Shown: in pieces, positions 1 to 5,640 of the stretch | Layout: each line of letters begins with the position of its first letter | How positions within the stretch are numbered: the first letter of the stretch is position 1 | Assembly (NCBI GenBank): GCA_014799525.1 | Contig: JAAVHW010000039.1 | Location: 1-7,325 of the forward strand | Source of the DNA: Clostridiales bacterium | GTDB taxonomy: Bacteria > Bacillota > Clostridia > Christensenellales > CAG-917 | Length of the DNA: 7,325 nucleotides | Direction: 5' to 3' | Position numbers and translations under genes: made by a program | The notes under the pieces: generated by a model | Told to the model about the DNA's origin: nothing | The model's input: the letters and a program-made list of their open reading frames with translations, nothing else | Database searches by the model: none

Positions 1-944
1 TTACGGAGCGCAATCTCCCAGTGGAAAATTACTATTTGTTTGCCTCATCAAAAAGCGCAGGCAAGTGCGTAAGCTTTATGGGCAAGCCGCACAAGGTGAT
101 AGAACTGAACGAAGCAAACGTAAGGGCGCTTTCGGGCAAGATAGATTTTGCGCTATTTTCGGCAGGCGCAGGCGTGTCAAGGGATTATGCGCCAATATTT
201 GTCGAAGCAGGAGCTACGGTTGTGGACAACAGCTCGCAGTGGAGAATGTATGACGACGTTCCCCTTGTCGTACCCGAGGTAAATCCCGAGGATATAAATT
301 GGAGCAAGGGTATAATCGCAAATCCTAACTGCTCGACAATACAGGCAGTCGTTGCACTCAAGCCGCTGCTTGACACCTTCGGCATAAAGCGCGTCGTGCA
401 CTCCACCTATCAAGCCGTATCGGGCGCGGGAGTGTCGGGCTACTCCGACCTTGAAAACGGCGTAAAAGGCGAAGCTCCAAAAAAATTTCCCTATCCTATC
501 GCGTACAACGTGCTGCCGCACATAGACGTGTTTATGGAGGACGGCTATACGAAGGAGGAATGGAAGATGATTGCCGAAACGCGCAAGATTCTGCACCGTC
601 CAGACCTCAAGGTTACGGCAACGACCGTGCGCGTACCAGTGTACTACGGTCACAGCGAATCTATAAATATCGAGTTTGAAAAGCCGTGTACGCGTGAAGA
701 TATTTTTGACGCGCTTAGCAACAGGGACGGACTTATCGTGACGGACGACGTGAAGAACAACGTATATCCTATGCCAATACTCTGCGAGGATAAGGACGAG
801 GTTTTTGTTGGGCGTATCCGCATTGACGACAGCGTGCCGAGCGGCGCAAATATATGGGTTGTCGCCGACAATATAAGAAAGGGCGCGGCAACCAACGCCG
901 TACAGATTGTCGAGCTGCTCATTAAAAAAGCATTGGAGGACTAA
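1..944 (+). CDS. asd: Aspartate-semialdehyde dehydrogenase, 5'-truncated by window edge
   Basis: This enzyme makes L-aspartate 4-semialdehyde from aspartyl phosphate with NADPH in the cytoplasm, the branch point to lysine/diaminopimelate, threonine and methionine. Seen: the reading frame is open from base 3, and the first visible residues (TERNLPVENYYLFASSKSAGK) match the family's region just after the nucleotide-binding loop. The gene therefore begins outside the window, and the GTG at 21 is an internal valine codon, not a start. About 26 residues, including the GATGxVG NADP loop, are missing by comparison with known Asd proteins. The catalytic cysteine lies in NPNCSTIQ (codon 330-332), followed by the SGAGVSG segment and by RVPVYYGHSES with the active-site histidine (codon 651-653). 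313 residues are visible, and the C-terminal end is intact. The TAA is followed directly by the dapA ATG, so the two are co-transcribed. The promoter and any lysine-responsive leader lie outside the window. Confidence 0.97.
   Translation, partial: TERNLPVENYYLFASSKSAGKCVSFMGKPHKVIELNEANVRALSGKIDFALFSAGAGVSRDYAPIFVEAGATVVDNSSQWRMYDDVPLVVPEVNPEDINWSKGIIANPNCSTIQAVVALKPLLDTFGIKRVVHSTYQAVSGAGVSGYSDLENGVKGEAPKKFPYPIAYNVLPHIDVFMEDGYTKEEWKMIAETRKILHRPDLKVTATTVRVPVYYGHSESINIEFEKPCTREDIFDALSNRDGLIVTDDVKNNVYPMPILCEDKDEVFVGRIRIDDSVPSGANIWVVADNIRKGAATNAVQIVELLIKKALED
935..940 (+). promoter_or_regulatory. Ribosome binding site of dapA inside the asd 3' end
   Basis: GGAGGA lies within the last asd codons, four bases before the dapA ATG. 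It fixes the dapA start at 945 and places translation of dapA immediately after termination on asd, consistent with translational coupling. Confidence 0.85.
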
Positions 945-1811
945 ATGATTTTCAGAGGCGTAGCGACTGCACTTATCACACCGTTTATAGACGGCAATAT
1001 CGACGAAATAGGCTTTGAGAAATTGCTGGATTATCAGCTTGCAAGCGGCGTTGACGCCGTCGTCGTACTCGGCACTACGGGCGAGCCTGCCACTATGTCG
1101 CAGGAGGAAAAAGAGCTTGCAATAACAATTGCAGTAAGCAAGCTTAAGGGCAAAATTCCCGTCATAGTCGGCGCAGGCTCAAACAGCACTGCCGCCGCCG
1201 TCAAGTCGTGCGAGCTTGCCGAAAAGATAGGTGCGGACGGACTGCTTGTCGTCACGCCATACTACAACAAATGCACGCAATCGGGGCTTATACACCACTA
1301 CTCCAACATTGCCACGGCTACAAGTCTGCCGATAATTTGCTACAACGTTCCCTCGCGAACAGGCGTAAATATGCTGCCGTCCACCTTCTCGAAGCTTGCC
1401 GATATCCCAAATATCGTAGGCATAAAGGAAGCAAGCGGCAATATGGAACAGATTATGGAATATATTCGCCTCACCACTGGCAGAGCTACGGTGTACAGCG
1501 GCGACGACAGTCTTACAATCCCTACCATGGCAATGGGCGGCGAAGGCGTGATAAGCGTTGCAAGCAACGTGTGCGCGGAATACGTCACCGCAATGACTCG
1601 CGCGTTTATGAGCGGCGACCTGCAAAAAGCAAGCGTAATGCAAAGGGATATGCTTCCGCTCGTGCGCGCCCTGTTCTCCGAGGTGAACCCAATCCCCGTC
1701 AAATACGCCGCCTATCTTAAAGGCTTTTGCGATGGAAGTCTGCGCCTGCCACTCACAGAGATAAGTGAGGAGAATGCACGCAAACTTGAAGAATTGATAG
1801 GAAAGTATTAA
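945..1811 (+). CDS. dapA: 4-hydroxy-tetrahydrodipicolinate synthase
   Basis: DapA condenses pyruvate with aspartate semialdehyde, the product of the upstream gene, and is the first committed step of lysine and diaminopimelate synthesis. It is a cytoplasmic TIM-barrel aldolase. Seen: 288 residues, the usual length, with every key residue at the Escherichia coli position. These are Thr44 and Thr45 in GTTGE, Tyr107 in PYYNK, Tyr133 and Arg138 in YNVPSRTGVN, and the Schiff-base Lys161 in GIKEASGN. GGEGVISVASNV follows in the last third. The ATG is fixed by GGAGGA at 935-940 and by direct abutment to the asd stop. A short hairpin starts at the base after its TAA, and the T-run of the structured repeat at 1995-2001 is the likely transcript end. 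No further lysine gene follows. Confidence 0.98.
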   Translation: MIFRGVATALITPFIDGNIDEIGFEKLLDYQLASGVDAVVVLGTTGEPATMSQEEKELAITIAVSKLKGKIPVIVGAGSNSTAAAVKSCELAEKIGADGLLVVTPYYNKCTQSGLIHHYSNIATATSLPIICYNVPSRTGVNMLPSTFSKLADIPNIVGIKEASGNMEQIMEYIRLTTGRATVYSGDDSLTIPTMAMGGEGVISVASNVCAEYVTAMTRAFMSGDLQKASVMQRDMLPLVRALFSEVNPIPVKYAAYLKGFCDGSLRLPLTEISEENARKLEELIGKY

Positions 1812-1824
1812 CACACTTCGTGTG
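1812..1824. repeat. Short UUC-loop hairpin, copy A
   Basis: CACAC-TTC-GTGTG forms a perfect 5-bp stem and begins at the base after the dapA stop codon. Related hairpins lie at 3203-3215 and 3284-3296. The one at 3284 keeps the pairing through a compensatory change (CACGC/GCGTG). Copies A and C are both followed by GTTGA, and each lies about 40 bases before a full structured repeat, so the hairpin may be part of a larger repeated unit. Confidence 0.6.
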
Positions 1825-1871
1825 GTTGAAAAATAAATTTATATGAGAAAATAAATCTATTATAGTGGAAT

Positions 1872-2001
1872 AAAAAATCGCGATAATGAGATGCAGAACG
1901 CGAAAGTGCCGCCTGCTTGACAAGCCTAATGTATACGTAATACATGACTTGGCAGGCAGGCGGCACTGACAAAGTTATGCGCTCATTAGCGCGATTTTTT
2001 T
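1872..2001 (-). repeat. Structured intergenic repeat, copy 1
   Basis: A long imperfect inverted repeat that folds as one arm. Outer stem: 1872-1890 with 1982-2000 (A-run against T-run, then TCGCG and TAATGAG, interrupted by one A-G mismatch at 1883/1989). Middle stem: 1893-1899 with 1974-1980, containing one G-A mismatch. Main stem: 1906-1916 with 1956-1966, 11 perfect pairs. Then CAAG (1921-1924) with CTTG (1948-1951), a CCTA/GA internal loop, and ATGTAT with ATACAT closing an ACGTA loop. The core 1878-1994 differs from copy 2 at 8 of 117 positions by my count, two pairs of which are compensatory. The strand is assigned by inference: on the minus strand the element follows the gap stop codon directly and ends in a U-run. 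I do not recognise a named family. Confidence 0.8.
1872..2001. terminator. Bidirectional terminator between dapA and gap (same bases as repeat copy 1)
   Basis: The GC-containing arm is flanked by six A at 1872-1877 and seven T at 1995-2001. Transcripts from dapA (+) and from gap (-) would therefore each end in a stem followed by a U-run. The position between two convergent 3' ends fits. The gap stop codon (2000-2002) lies in the T-run. Confidence 0.7.
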
Positions 2002-3052
2002 ATTGGAGCTCGGAGAAGTACTTGATTGTACGCACCATCTGGCTCGTATAGCTGTTCTCGTTGTCGTACCAGGAAACAACCTGTACTTGGGTGAGGCCGT
2101 TGCCGATAGGAGCAACCATGGTTTGCGTTGCATCGAAGATTGAGCCGTAGGTGCTGCCGATGATGTCGCTTGAAACAATCTGGTCGGTGTTGTAAGCATA
2201 GGACTCGGTTGCAGCAGCCTTCATTGCCGCGTTGATGCCATCAACAGTTGCTTCGCCCTCAACTACTGCTACGAGGATTGTCGTAGAACCAGTGGGGGTG
2301 GGAACACGCTGAGCAGAACCAATGAGCTTGCCGTTGAGCTCGGGGATAACAAGACCGATTGCCTTTGCTGCGCCCGTGCTGTTTGGAACGATGTTGCAAG
2401 CAGCAGCTCTTGAACGACGGAGGTCGCCCTTTCTCTGCGGTCCGTCAAGAGGCATCTGGTCGCCAGTGTATGCGTGAACAGTGGTCATGATACCGGACTT
2501 GATGGGCATATAGTCGTTGAGTGCCTTTGCCATAGGAGCGAGGCAGTTTGTCGTGCAGCTTGCGGCAGAAATGATGTTGTCGCTTGCCTTCAACGTGGTG
2601 TGATTGACATTGTAAACGATTGTGGGGAGGTCATTGCCTGCAGGAGCAGAGATGACAACCTTACGAGCACCAGCATCGATGTGAGCCTGTGCCTTTGCCT
2701 TTGAGGTATAGAAGCCTGTGCACTCGAGCACGACGTCTACGCCAAGCTTGCCCCAAGGAAGCTCTGCAGCTTTTGCCTTTGCATAGATGGTAATCTTCTT
2801 GCCATCGACGACGATGTAACCGTCTTCCTTGACAGTGCCGTCCTCGTTGAGTACAGCCTCACAGCTCTCGACTGTGTGGTTGTTTGCATAGTTGCCCTGC
2901 GTCGAATCGTACTTCAAGAGATGAGCAAGCATCTTGGGGCTTGTCAAATCGTTGATAGCGACGACTTCGTAGCCCTCTGCGCCGAACATCTGTCTGAACG
3001 CAAGACGGCCGATACGACCAAAACCGTTGATAGCGACTTTTACGTTTGCCAT
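2000..3052 (-). CDS. gap: Glyceraldehyde-3-phosphate dehydrogenase, type I
   Basis: Cytoplasmic glycolytic enzyme that oxidises and phosphorylates glyceraldehyde 3-phosphate to 1,3-bisphosphoglycerate with NAD+. Seen: 350 residues, somewhat above the usual ~335. The N-terminal Rossmann motif NGFGRIGR lies at residues 9-16, and INDL at 33-36 follows the second strand as in NAD-dependent members. The catalytic Cys166 sits in [12 protein letters not shown], with its partner His193 in [23 protein letters not shown] and the C-terminal [15 protein letters not shown] complete the family pattern. The ATG at 3052-3050 is preceded by GGAGGA (3062-3067), nine bases away. No glycolytic neighbour follows; a promoter upstream and the structured repeat downstream suggest a single-gene transcript. 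It is not an erythrose-4-phosphate or archaeal-type enzyme. Confidence 0.98.
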   Translation of the reverse strand: MANVKVAINGFGRIGRLAFRQMFGAEGYEVVAINDLTSPKMLAHLLKYDSTQGNYANNHTVESCEAVLNEDGTVKEDGYIVVDGKKITIYAKAKAAELPWGKLGVDVVLECTGFYTSKAKAQAHIDAGARKVVISAPAGNDLPTIVYNVNHTTLKASDNIISAASCTTNCLAPMAKALNDYMPIKSGIMTTVHAYTGDQMPLDGPQRKGDLRRSRAAACNIVPNSTGAAKAIGLVIPELNGKLIGSAQRVPTPTGSTTILVAVVEGEATVDGINAAMKAAATESYAYNTDQIVSSDIIGSTYGSIFDATQTMVAPIGNGLTQVQVVSWYDNENSYTSQMVRTIKYFSELQ

Positions 3053-3085
3053 AATAATTATTCCTCCAATAGGTTATCAATATTG

Positions 3086-3100
3086 CGACTTTTTCAGTCG
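3086..3100 (-). promoter_or_regulatory. Hairpin at the predicted 5' end of the gap mRNA
   Basis: On the minus strand CGACT-GAAAA-AGTCG makes five perfect pairs round a GAAAA loop. From its place at the predicted transcript start it could protect the message or be a DNA operator. Neither role can be told from sequence alone. Confidence 0.4.
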
Positions 3101-3105
3101 TGACT

Positions 3106-3134
3106 ATTTTACAATTATTAGAAAAAATAAGCAA
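3106..3134 (-). promoter_or_regulatory. Putative sigma-A promoter of gap
   Basis: On the minus strand TTGCTT (3134-3129) is followed by a 17-base spacer and TAAAAT (3111-3106). The -10 matches the consensus at five of six bases; the -35 is weaker. The predicted start near 3099 would place a perfect hairpin (3086-3100) at the very 5' end of the message and leave a leader of about 45 bases. Confidence 0.55.
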
Positions 3135-3166
3135 GTAGTTTTGATAAAAAAGTATCGATTTATAGA

Positions 3167-3177
3167 TTGATTATCAA
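3167..3177. promoter_or_regulatory. Palindrome upstream of the gap promoter
   Basis: TTGAT-T-ATCAA is a perfect 5+1+5 inverted repeat about 33 bases upstream of the gap -35 box. The half-site ATCAA/TTGAT recurs at 3075-3080 and 3141-3145. It is a possible regulator site, but the region is AT-rich and the match may be chance. Confidence 0.2.
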
Positions 3178-3202
3178 ATTATGATAGTAAGACAACAATT
3201 GC

Positions 3203-3228
3203 CACACTTCGTGTGTCTGAAATTCAGA
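3203..3228. repeat. Two adjacent short hairpins, including UUC-loop hairpin copy B
   Basis: CACAC-TTC-GTGTG at 3203-3215 is identical to the hairpin after dapA. It is followed directly by a second one, TCTGA-AAT-TCAGA at 3216-3228. Both have 5-bp stems and 3-base loops. They head the decayed repeat unit that ends near 3285. Confidence 0.5.
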
Positions 3229-3253
3229 TATATCCTATCCCATTTTAGTGAAT

Positions 3254-3285
3254 GGTAAAGTTGAGATATTGAGATGAAGAGCGCA
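3254..3285 (-). repeat. Decayed partial copy of the structured repeat (one arm only)
   Basis: Bases 3254-3285 align without gaps to 3336-3367 of copy 2 (and so to copy 1) with about six differences in 32, covering GGTAAA, TTG-GATA-TGAGATG and the following GA-CGC. The main stem, apex and opposite arm are absent. In their place a UUC-loop hairpin starts at 3284. The distance from the preceding short hairpin is 38 bases here and 39 in copy 2, so this looks like a truncated unit standing beside an intact one. Confidence 0.55.
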
Positions 3286-3296
3286 CGCTTCGCGTG
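3284..3296. repeat. Short UUC-loop hairpin, copy C
   Basis: CACGC-TTC-GCGTG keeps the 5-bp stem of copies A and B while changing an A-T pair to G-C. Like copy A it is followed by GTTGA. It lies about 40 bases before structured repeat copy 2. Confidence 0.55.
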
Positions 3297-3336
3297 GTTG
3301 ACTCTTTATTGCCCTCTCAAATCTATATAGAAAAAG

Positions 3337-3465
3337 GTAAAATTGCGATAATGAGATGCAGAACGCGAAAGTGCCGCTTGTTTGGCAAGCCTAATGTATA
3401 CGTAATACATGACTTGACATACAAGCGGCACTGACAAAGTTATGCGCTCATTAGCGCGAGTTTAC
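3337..3465 (-). repeat. Structured intergenic repeat, copy 2
   Basis: Same architecture as copy 1. The outer stem GCG-A-TAATGAG (3345-3355) pairs with CTCATTA-G-CGC (3447-3457), keeping the A-G mismatch. It extends outward through GTAAA (3337-3341) and TTTAC (3461-3465), a sequence different from copy 1 that still pairs. The main stem 3371-3381 pairs perfectly with 3421-3431 and differs from copy 1 by two compensated base pairs (C-G to T-A). The apex has CAAG/CTTG, CCTA/GA, and ATGTAT-ACGTA-ATACAT, as in copy 1. The flavodiiron stop codon (3462-3464) is inside the outer arm. On the minus strand the arm is followed by a four-base U-run, so it may terminate that gene. Confidence 0.8.
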
Positions 3466-5249
3466 ACTGGTTCAAAGTCAGCAACACCATGCTTACACAA
3501 CGGACACACATAATCCTCGGGCAACTCGTCACCCTCGTAGACGTAGCCGCAGACTTTGCAGACCCAGCCTTTCTTGCCCTCGGTTTGAGGACGGGGCTTG
3601 ACGTTGTTTTGATAATAGGTGTAGGTCATGGTTTCGGTGGGTTCTATGACGCGGGACTCGGTGACGGTGCAGACAAACATACCGTGCGTGTCGAGGTCGA
3701 TATAGCGCTCCACTTTGAGCGACATGAATGAGTTGATGTATCTGCTGAGGAACACAACGCCGTTGTCGGAGCGCAGGAGCTGCTCCTCACCCTTAAACTT
3801 ATCCGTATCTCTGCCGCTATGGAAGCCGAACTGCTCAAATACGGAGAACGGCGCTTCGGTTGACAGGCAGTTGACGTTGAGCACGCCCGTCTTTTTGATA
3901 ATCTCGTGAGAATAGTTCGCCTTGTTTATCGCAACGCCGATACGGTTTGGCGAATTGGTGAGCTGCGTCACGGTGTTGACGATAAGACCGTTGTCCTTAT
4001 CTCCGTCCTTAGAAGTGACGACGTACAAGCCGTAGCCAATCTTGAAGAGTGCAGTGAGGTCGTTTTTATCCGCCGCCTCGGAACGCGCAACATAGTCCCT
4101 GCAAAGCTCTTTTGCAAGCGCGTCAATCTGCGCCGTTGACTCGTCGTTGAGTGCGGAAAGTATGCGCACCGTATTCTCTGCATACGTGAGATTTTTGCAG
4201 CCCTCGAGCAAGCCCTTCATCACCTTTGTAGCGAGAGGCGCCCAGCTTCCGTTTTCGATAAACGCTACGTGACGGTTCTGGAAATTGCGCTCGGTGAGGT
4301 GGTTGATAAACTCTCTCATGAACGGGAATATTTCCGCATTGTACGTAGTGGTTGCAAGCACAATTTTGCTGTACTTGAACGCGTCCTCGACTGCCTCCGC
4401 CATATCGTCGCGAGCGAGGTCAAACATTGCAACATGCTCACAGCCGTTTTGTTTGAGCTTTTCTGCAAGCAGTTCAACCGCCGCCTTGGTGTGACCGTAG
4501 ACGGAAGTATAGGCAATCACTATGCCGTCCTTCTCTGCTTGATATGATGACCAGGTGTTGTACAGATTGAGGTAGTAGCCAAGGTTTTCAGTGAGAATGG
4601 GTCCATGCAAGGGGCAGATAATCTGAATATCGAGTCCCGCCGCCTTTTTGAGCAACGCCTGCACCTGTGCGCCGTACTTGCCGACTATGCCGAAATAGTA
4701 GCGTCTTGCCTCGCAAGCCCAGTCCTCGTCAACGTCGAGTGCGCCGAACTTGCCAAAGCCGTCTGCCGAGAACAGCACCTTATCCGTTGAATCGTACGTT
4801 ACGATGACCTCGGGCCAGTGCACCATAGGCGCGGTGACAAAGGTGAGATTATGCTTGCCGAGCGAAAGCGTGCTGCCCTCGCCTACGACTATTCTGCGCT
4901 CTGCGAAGTCCGTGCCAAAGAAGTTTTTCATCATAGCAAACGCCTTCGCTGATGAAACAACCGTAGCGGTCGGATACGCCTGCGCGAACTTTACTATATT
5001 TGCGGAGTGGTCGGGCTCCATGTGCTGAACGATGAGATAATCGGGCTTTCTTCCGCCGAGTACGCCCGCAATATTTTGAAGCCACTGCTCGCCGAAGCGC
5101 GCGTCCACGGTGTCGAACACCGCAATCTTGCTGTCCATAACCACATAGGAATTGTACGCCATTCCGTTTTCAACGACGTACTGACCTTCAAACAAATCTA
5201 CGTCATGGTCGTTTACGCCAACATACTTGATATCTTGAGTGATATTCAT
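3462..5249 (-). CDS. Flavodiiron protein (flavo-diiron O2/NO reductase) with flavin reductase and rubredoxin modules
   Basis: Flavodiiron proteins reduce O2 to water and/or NO to N2O in the cytoplasm of anaerobes. Seen, in 595 residues: a metallo-beta-lactamase-like diiron domain (about 1-240) with ligands His76, Glu78, Asp80 and His81 in HMEPDHSANI, His144, Asp163 and His215 (CPLHGP). Then a flavodoxin domain (about 243-390) opening with YTSVYGHTK, a flavin-reductase-like domain (about 400-545) and a C-terminal rubredoxin (564-585, CKVC and CPLC). The rubredoxin is a short form lacking the usual loop between the cysteine pairs. The Asp163-His215 spacing is a few residues shorter than is typical. 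Fused modules suggest electrons pass from NAD(P)H through flavin and rubredoxin to FMN and the diiron site in one chain. The start at 5249 is set by GGAGGA (5254-5259); an in-frame TTG at 5306 coincides with the -35 box and is rejected. Whether O2 or NO is preferred cannot be read from sequence. Confidence 0.95.
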   Translation of the reverse strand: MNITQDIKYVGVNDHDVDLFEGQYVVENGMAYNSYVVMDSKIAVFDTVDARFGEQWLQNIAGVLGGRKPDYLIVQHMEPDHSANIVKFAQAYPTATVVSSAKAFAMMKNFFGTDFAERRIVVGEGSTLSLGKHNLTFVTAPMVHWPEVIVTYDSTDKVLFSADGFGKFGALDVDEDWACEARRYYFGIVGKYGAQVQALLKKAAGLDIQIICPLHGPILTENLGYYLNLYNTWSSYQAEKDGIVIAYTSVYGHTKAAVELLAEKLKQNGCEHVAMFDLARDDMAEAVEDAFKYSKIVLATTTYNAEIFPFMREFINHLTERNFQNRHVAFIENGSWAPLATKVMKGLLEGCKNLTYAENTVRILSALNDESTAQIDALAKELCRDYVARSEAADKNDLTALFKIGYGLYVVTSKDGDKDNGLIVNTVTQLTNSPNRIGVAINKANYSHEIIKKTGVLNVNCLSTEAPFSVFEQFGFHSGRDTDKFKGEEQLLRSDNGVVFLSRYINSFMSLKVERYIDLDTHGMFVCTVTESRVIEPTETMTYTYYQNNVKPRPQTEGKKGWVCKVCGYVYEGDELPEDYVCPLCKHGVADFEPV

Positions 5250-5277
5250 ATATTCCTCCAAAATTTTTTTCGCCAAA

Positions 5278-5306
5278 AGTATAACACAGCAAAAACTTGT
5301 TTTCAA
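5278..5306 (-). promoter_or_regulatory. Sigma-A promoter of the flavodiiron gene
   Basis: On the minus strand TTGAAA (5306-5301), a 17-base spacer and TATACT (5283-5278) form a near-consensus promoter, giving a leader of about 20 bases. A perfect odd palindrome CAATA-A-TATTG (5304-5314) overlaps the upstream end of the -35 box and could be an operator; no known redox-regulator consensus fits it clearly. Confidence 0.75.
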
Positions 5307-5325
5307 TAATATTGTTTAAATAAGG

Positions 5326-5353
5326 TTGCATTTTTCTTTGAATAAGTTATAAT
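5326..5353 (+). promoter_or_regulatory. Putative promoter of a small RNA
   Basis: TTGCAT (5326-5331), a 16-base spacer and a consensus TATAAT (5348-5353) point rightward, with a start predicted near 5360, at the first 37-bp repeat. It stands back to back with the flavodiiron promoter. The -35 is weak, so the call rests on the -10 and on the terminator that follows. Confidence 0.5.
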
Positions 5354-5355
5354 AA

Positions 5356-5429
5356 TATAAAAGAGGTGTTCCACCACCGTATAAGTGAGGACTATAAAAG
5401 AGGTGTTCCACCGCCATACAAGTGAGGAC
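5356..5429. repeat. Two tandem 37-bp repeats, each with a small hairpin
   Basis: Units 5356-5392 and 5393-5429 abut and differ at three positions (5376/5413, 5379/5416, 5382/5419). A third unit begins at 5430 but runs into the terminator after about eight bases. Each unit holds GGTG-TTC-CACC, a 4-bp stem on a UUC loop, and ends in GTGAGGAC before the next TATAAAA. The 10-mer GAGGACTATA spans each junction. There are no spacers, so this is not a CRISPR array, and the 37-base period does not encode a repeated peptide. Confidence 0.85.
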
Positions 5430-5467
5430 TATAAAAAGTAAGTGGGGAAAATCCCCACTTATTTTTG
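5360..5467 (+). ncRNA. Candidate small RNA between divergent genes
   Basis: A rightward promoter-like sequence (5326-5353), two hairpin-bearing tandem units and an intrinsic terminator (5438-5466) together outline a transcript of about 105 bases with no convincing reading frame. The intergenic gap lies between divergent genes, where a terminator serves neither neighbour; that is the main argument for a separate transcription unit. The unpaired purine-rich stretches GAGG and GUGAGGAC resemble Shine-Dalgarno sequence. The function is unknown, and I do not recognise a named RNA family. The alternative is a remnant of an older repeat with a stray terminator. Confidence 0.45.
5438..5466. terminator. 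Intrinsic terminator, able to act in both directions
   Basis: TAAGTGGGG (5439-5447) pairs with CCCCACTTA (5453-5461) round an AAAAT loop and is followed by five T (5462-5466). The other strand also ends in five T after the stem. It closes the candidate small RNA on the plus strand. Confidence 0.85.
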
Positions 5468-5558
5468 TAATTATGTAAAATATATATCTTATAATATATC
5501 TATATAAAACCTTATTGCTTGCGTCAGCAAACTTATAGGAGATTTTAAAGCTTATCTC
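5467..5558. other. AT-rich spacer between small RNA and lipoprotein promoter
   Basis: Very AT-rich bases with a TATAAT at 5490-5495 that lacks a well-placed -35 (TTGTAA at a 19-base spacing is the best), and a small hairpin TTGCT-N6-AGCAA at 5515-5530. No gene is visible on either strand. Confidence 0.4.
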
Positions 5559-5587
5559 TTCACATACCCTCGCTACTGTGCTAAAAT
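5559..5587 (+). promoter_or_regulatory. Promoter of the lipoprotein gene
   Basis: TTCACA (5559-5564), a 17-base spacer and TAAAAT (5582-5587) with an extended TG at 5579-5580. Both hexamers match the consensus at five of six positions. The predicted start near 5594 gives a leader of about 47 bases. Confidence 0.65.
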
Positions 5588-5640
5588 ACACTCGTCACAT
5601 ACGCTGAACGTTTGCTCAACTATTTTAATGGGAGGACTAT

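Noticed and set aside
21..23. GTG as the start codon of asd
   Set aside because: The frame is open to the left edge and its upstream residues match the Asd family, while the NADP-binding loop would be missing from a protein starting here. No ribosome binding site precedes it.
1179..1814. Long open frame on the minus strand opposite dapA
   Set aside because: It lies within a clearly conserved gene in the other direction, has no recognisable motif and no ribosome binding site. It is a composition effect.
1858..1866. Plus-strand promoter just before structured repeat copy 1, with similar TAT-AG boxes before copies 2 and 3
   Set aside because: The boxes resemble a -10 element, but no -35 stands at a workable distance in any copy, so a dedicated plus-strand transcript is not supported.
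1893..1980. Integron attC site
   Set aside because: GCAGAAC and GTTATGC flank an imperfect palindrome after a gene, like attC boxes, but neither fits RYYYAAC/GTTRRRY, copy 3 loses the GTT, and the neighbours are housekeeping genes rather than cassettes.
5250..5306. 19-residue N-terminal extension of the flavodiiron protein from a TTG at 5306
   Set aside because: The TTG is the first half of a near-consensus -35 box with a well-spaced -10, so it lies upstream of the transcript start. The ATG at 5249 has a strong GGAGGA, and family alignment begins there.
5356..5437. CRISPR-like direct repeats
   Set aside because: The 37-bp units abut with no spacer, only two full units exist, and no cas gene is in the window.
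5316..5591. Minus-strand open frame across the intergenic tandem repeats
   Set aside because: It runs through the terminator, the repeats and AT-rich DNA, the repeat period is not a multiple of three, and no ribosome binding site is seen.
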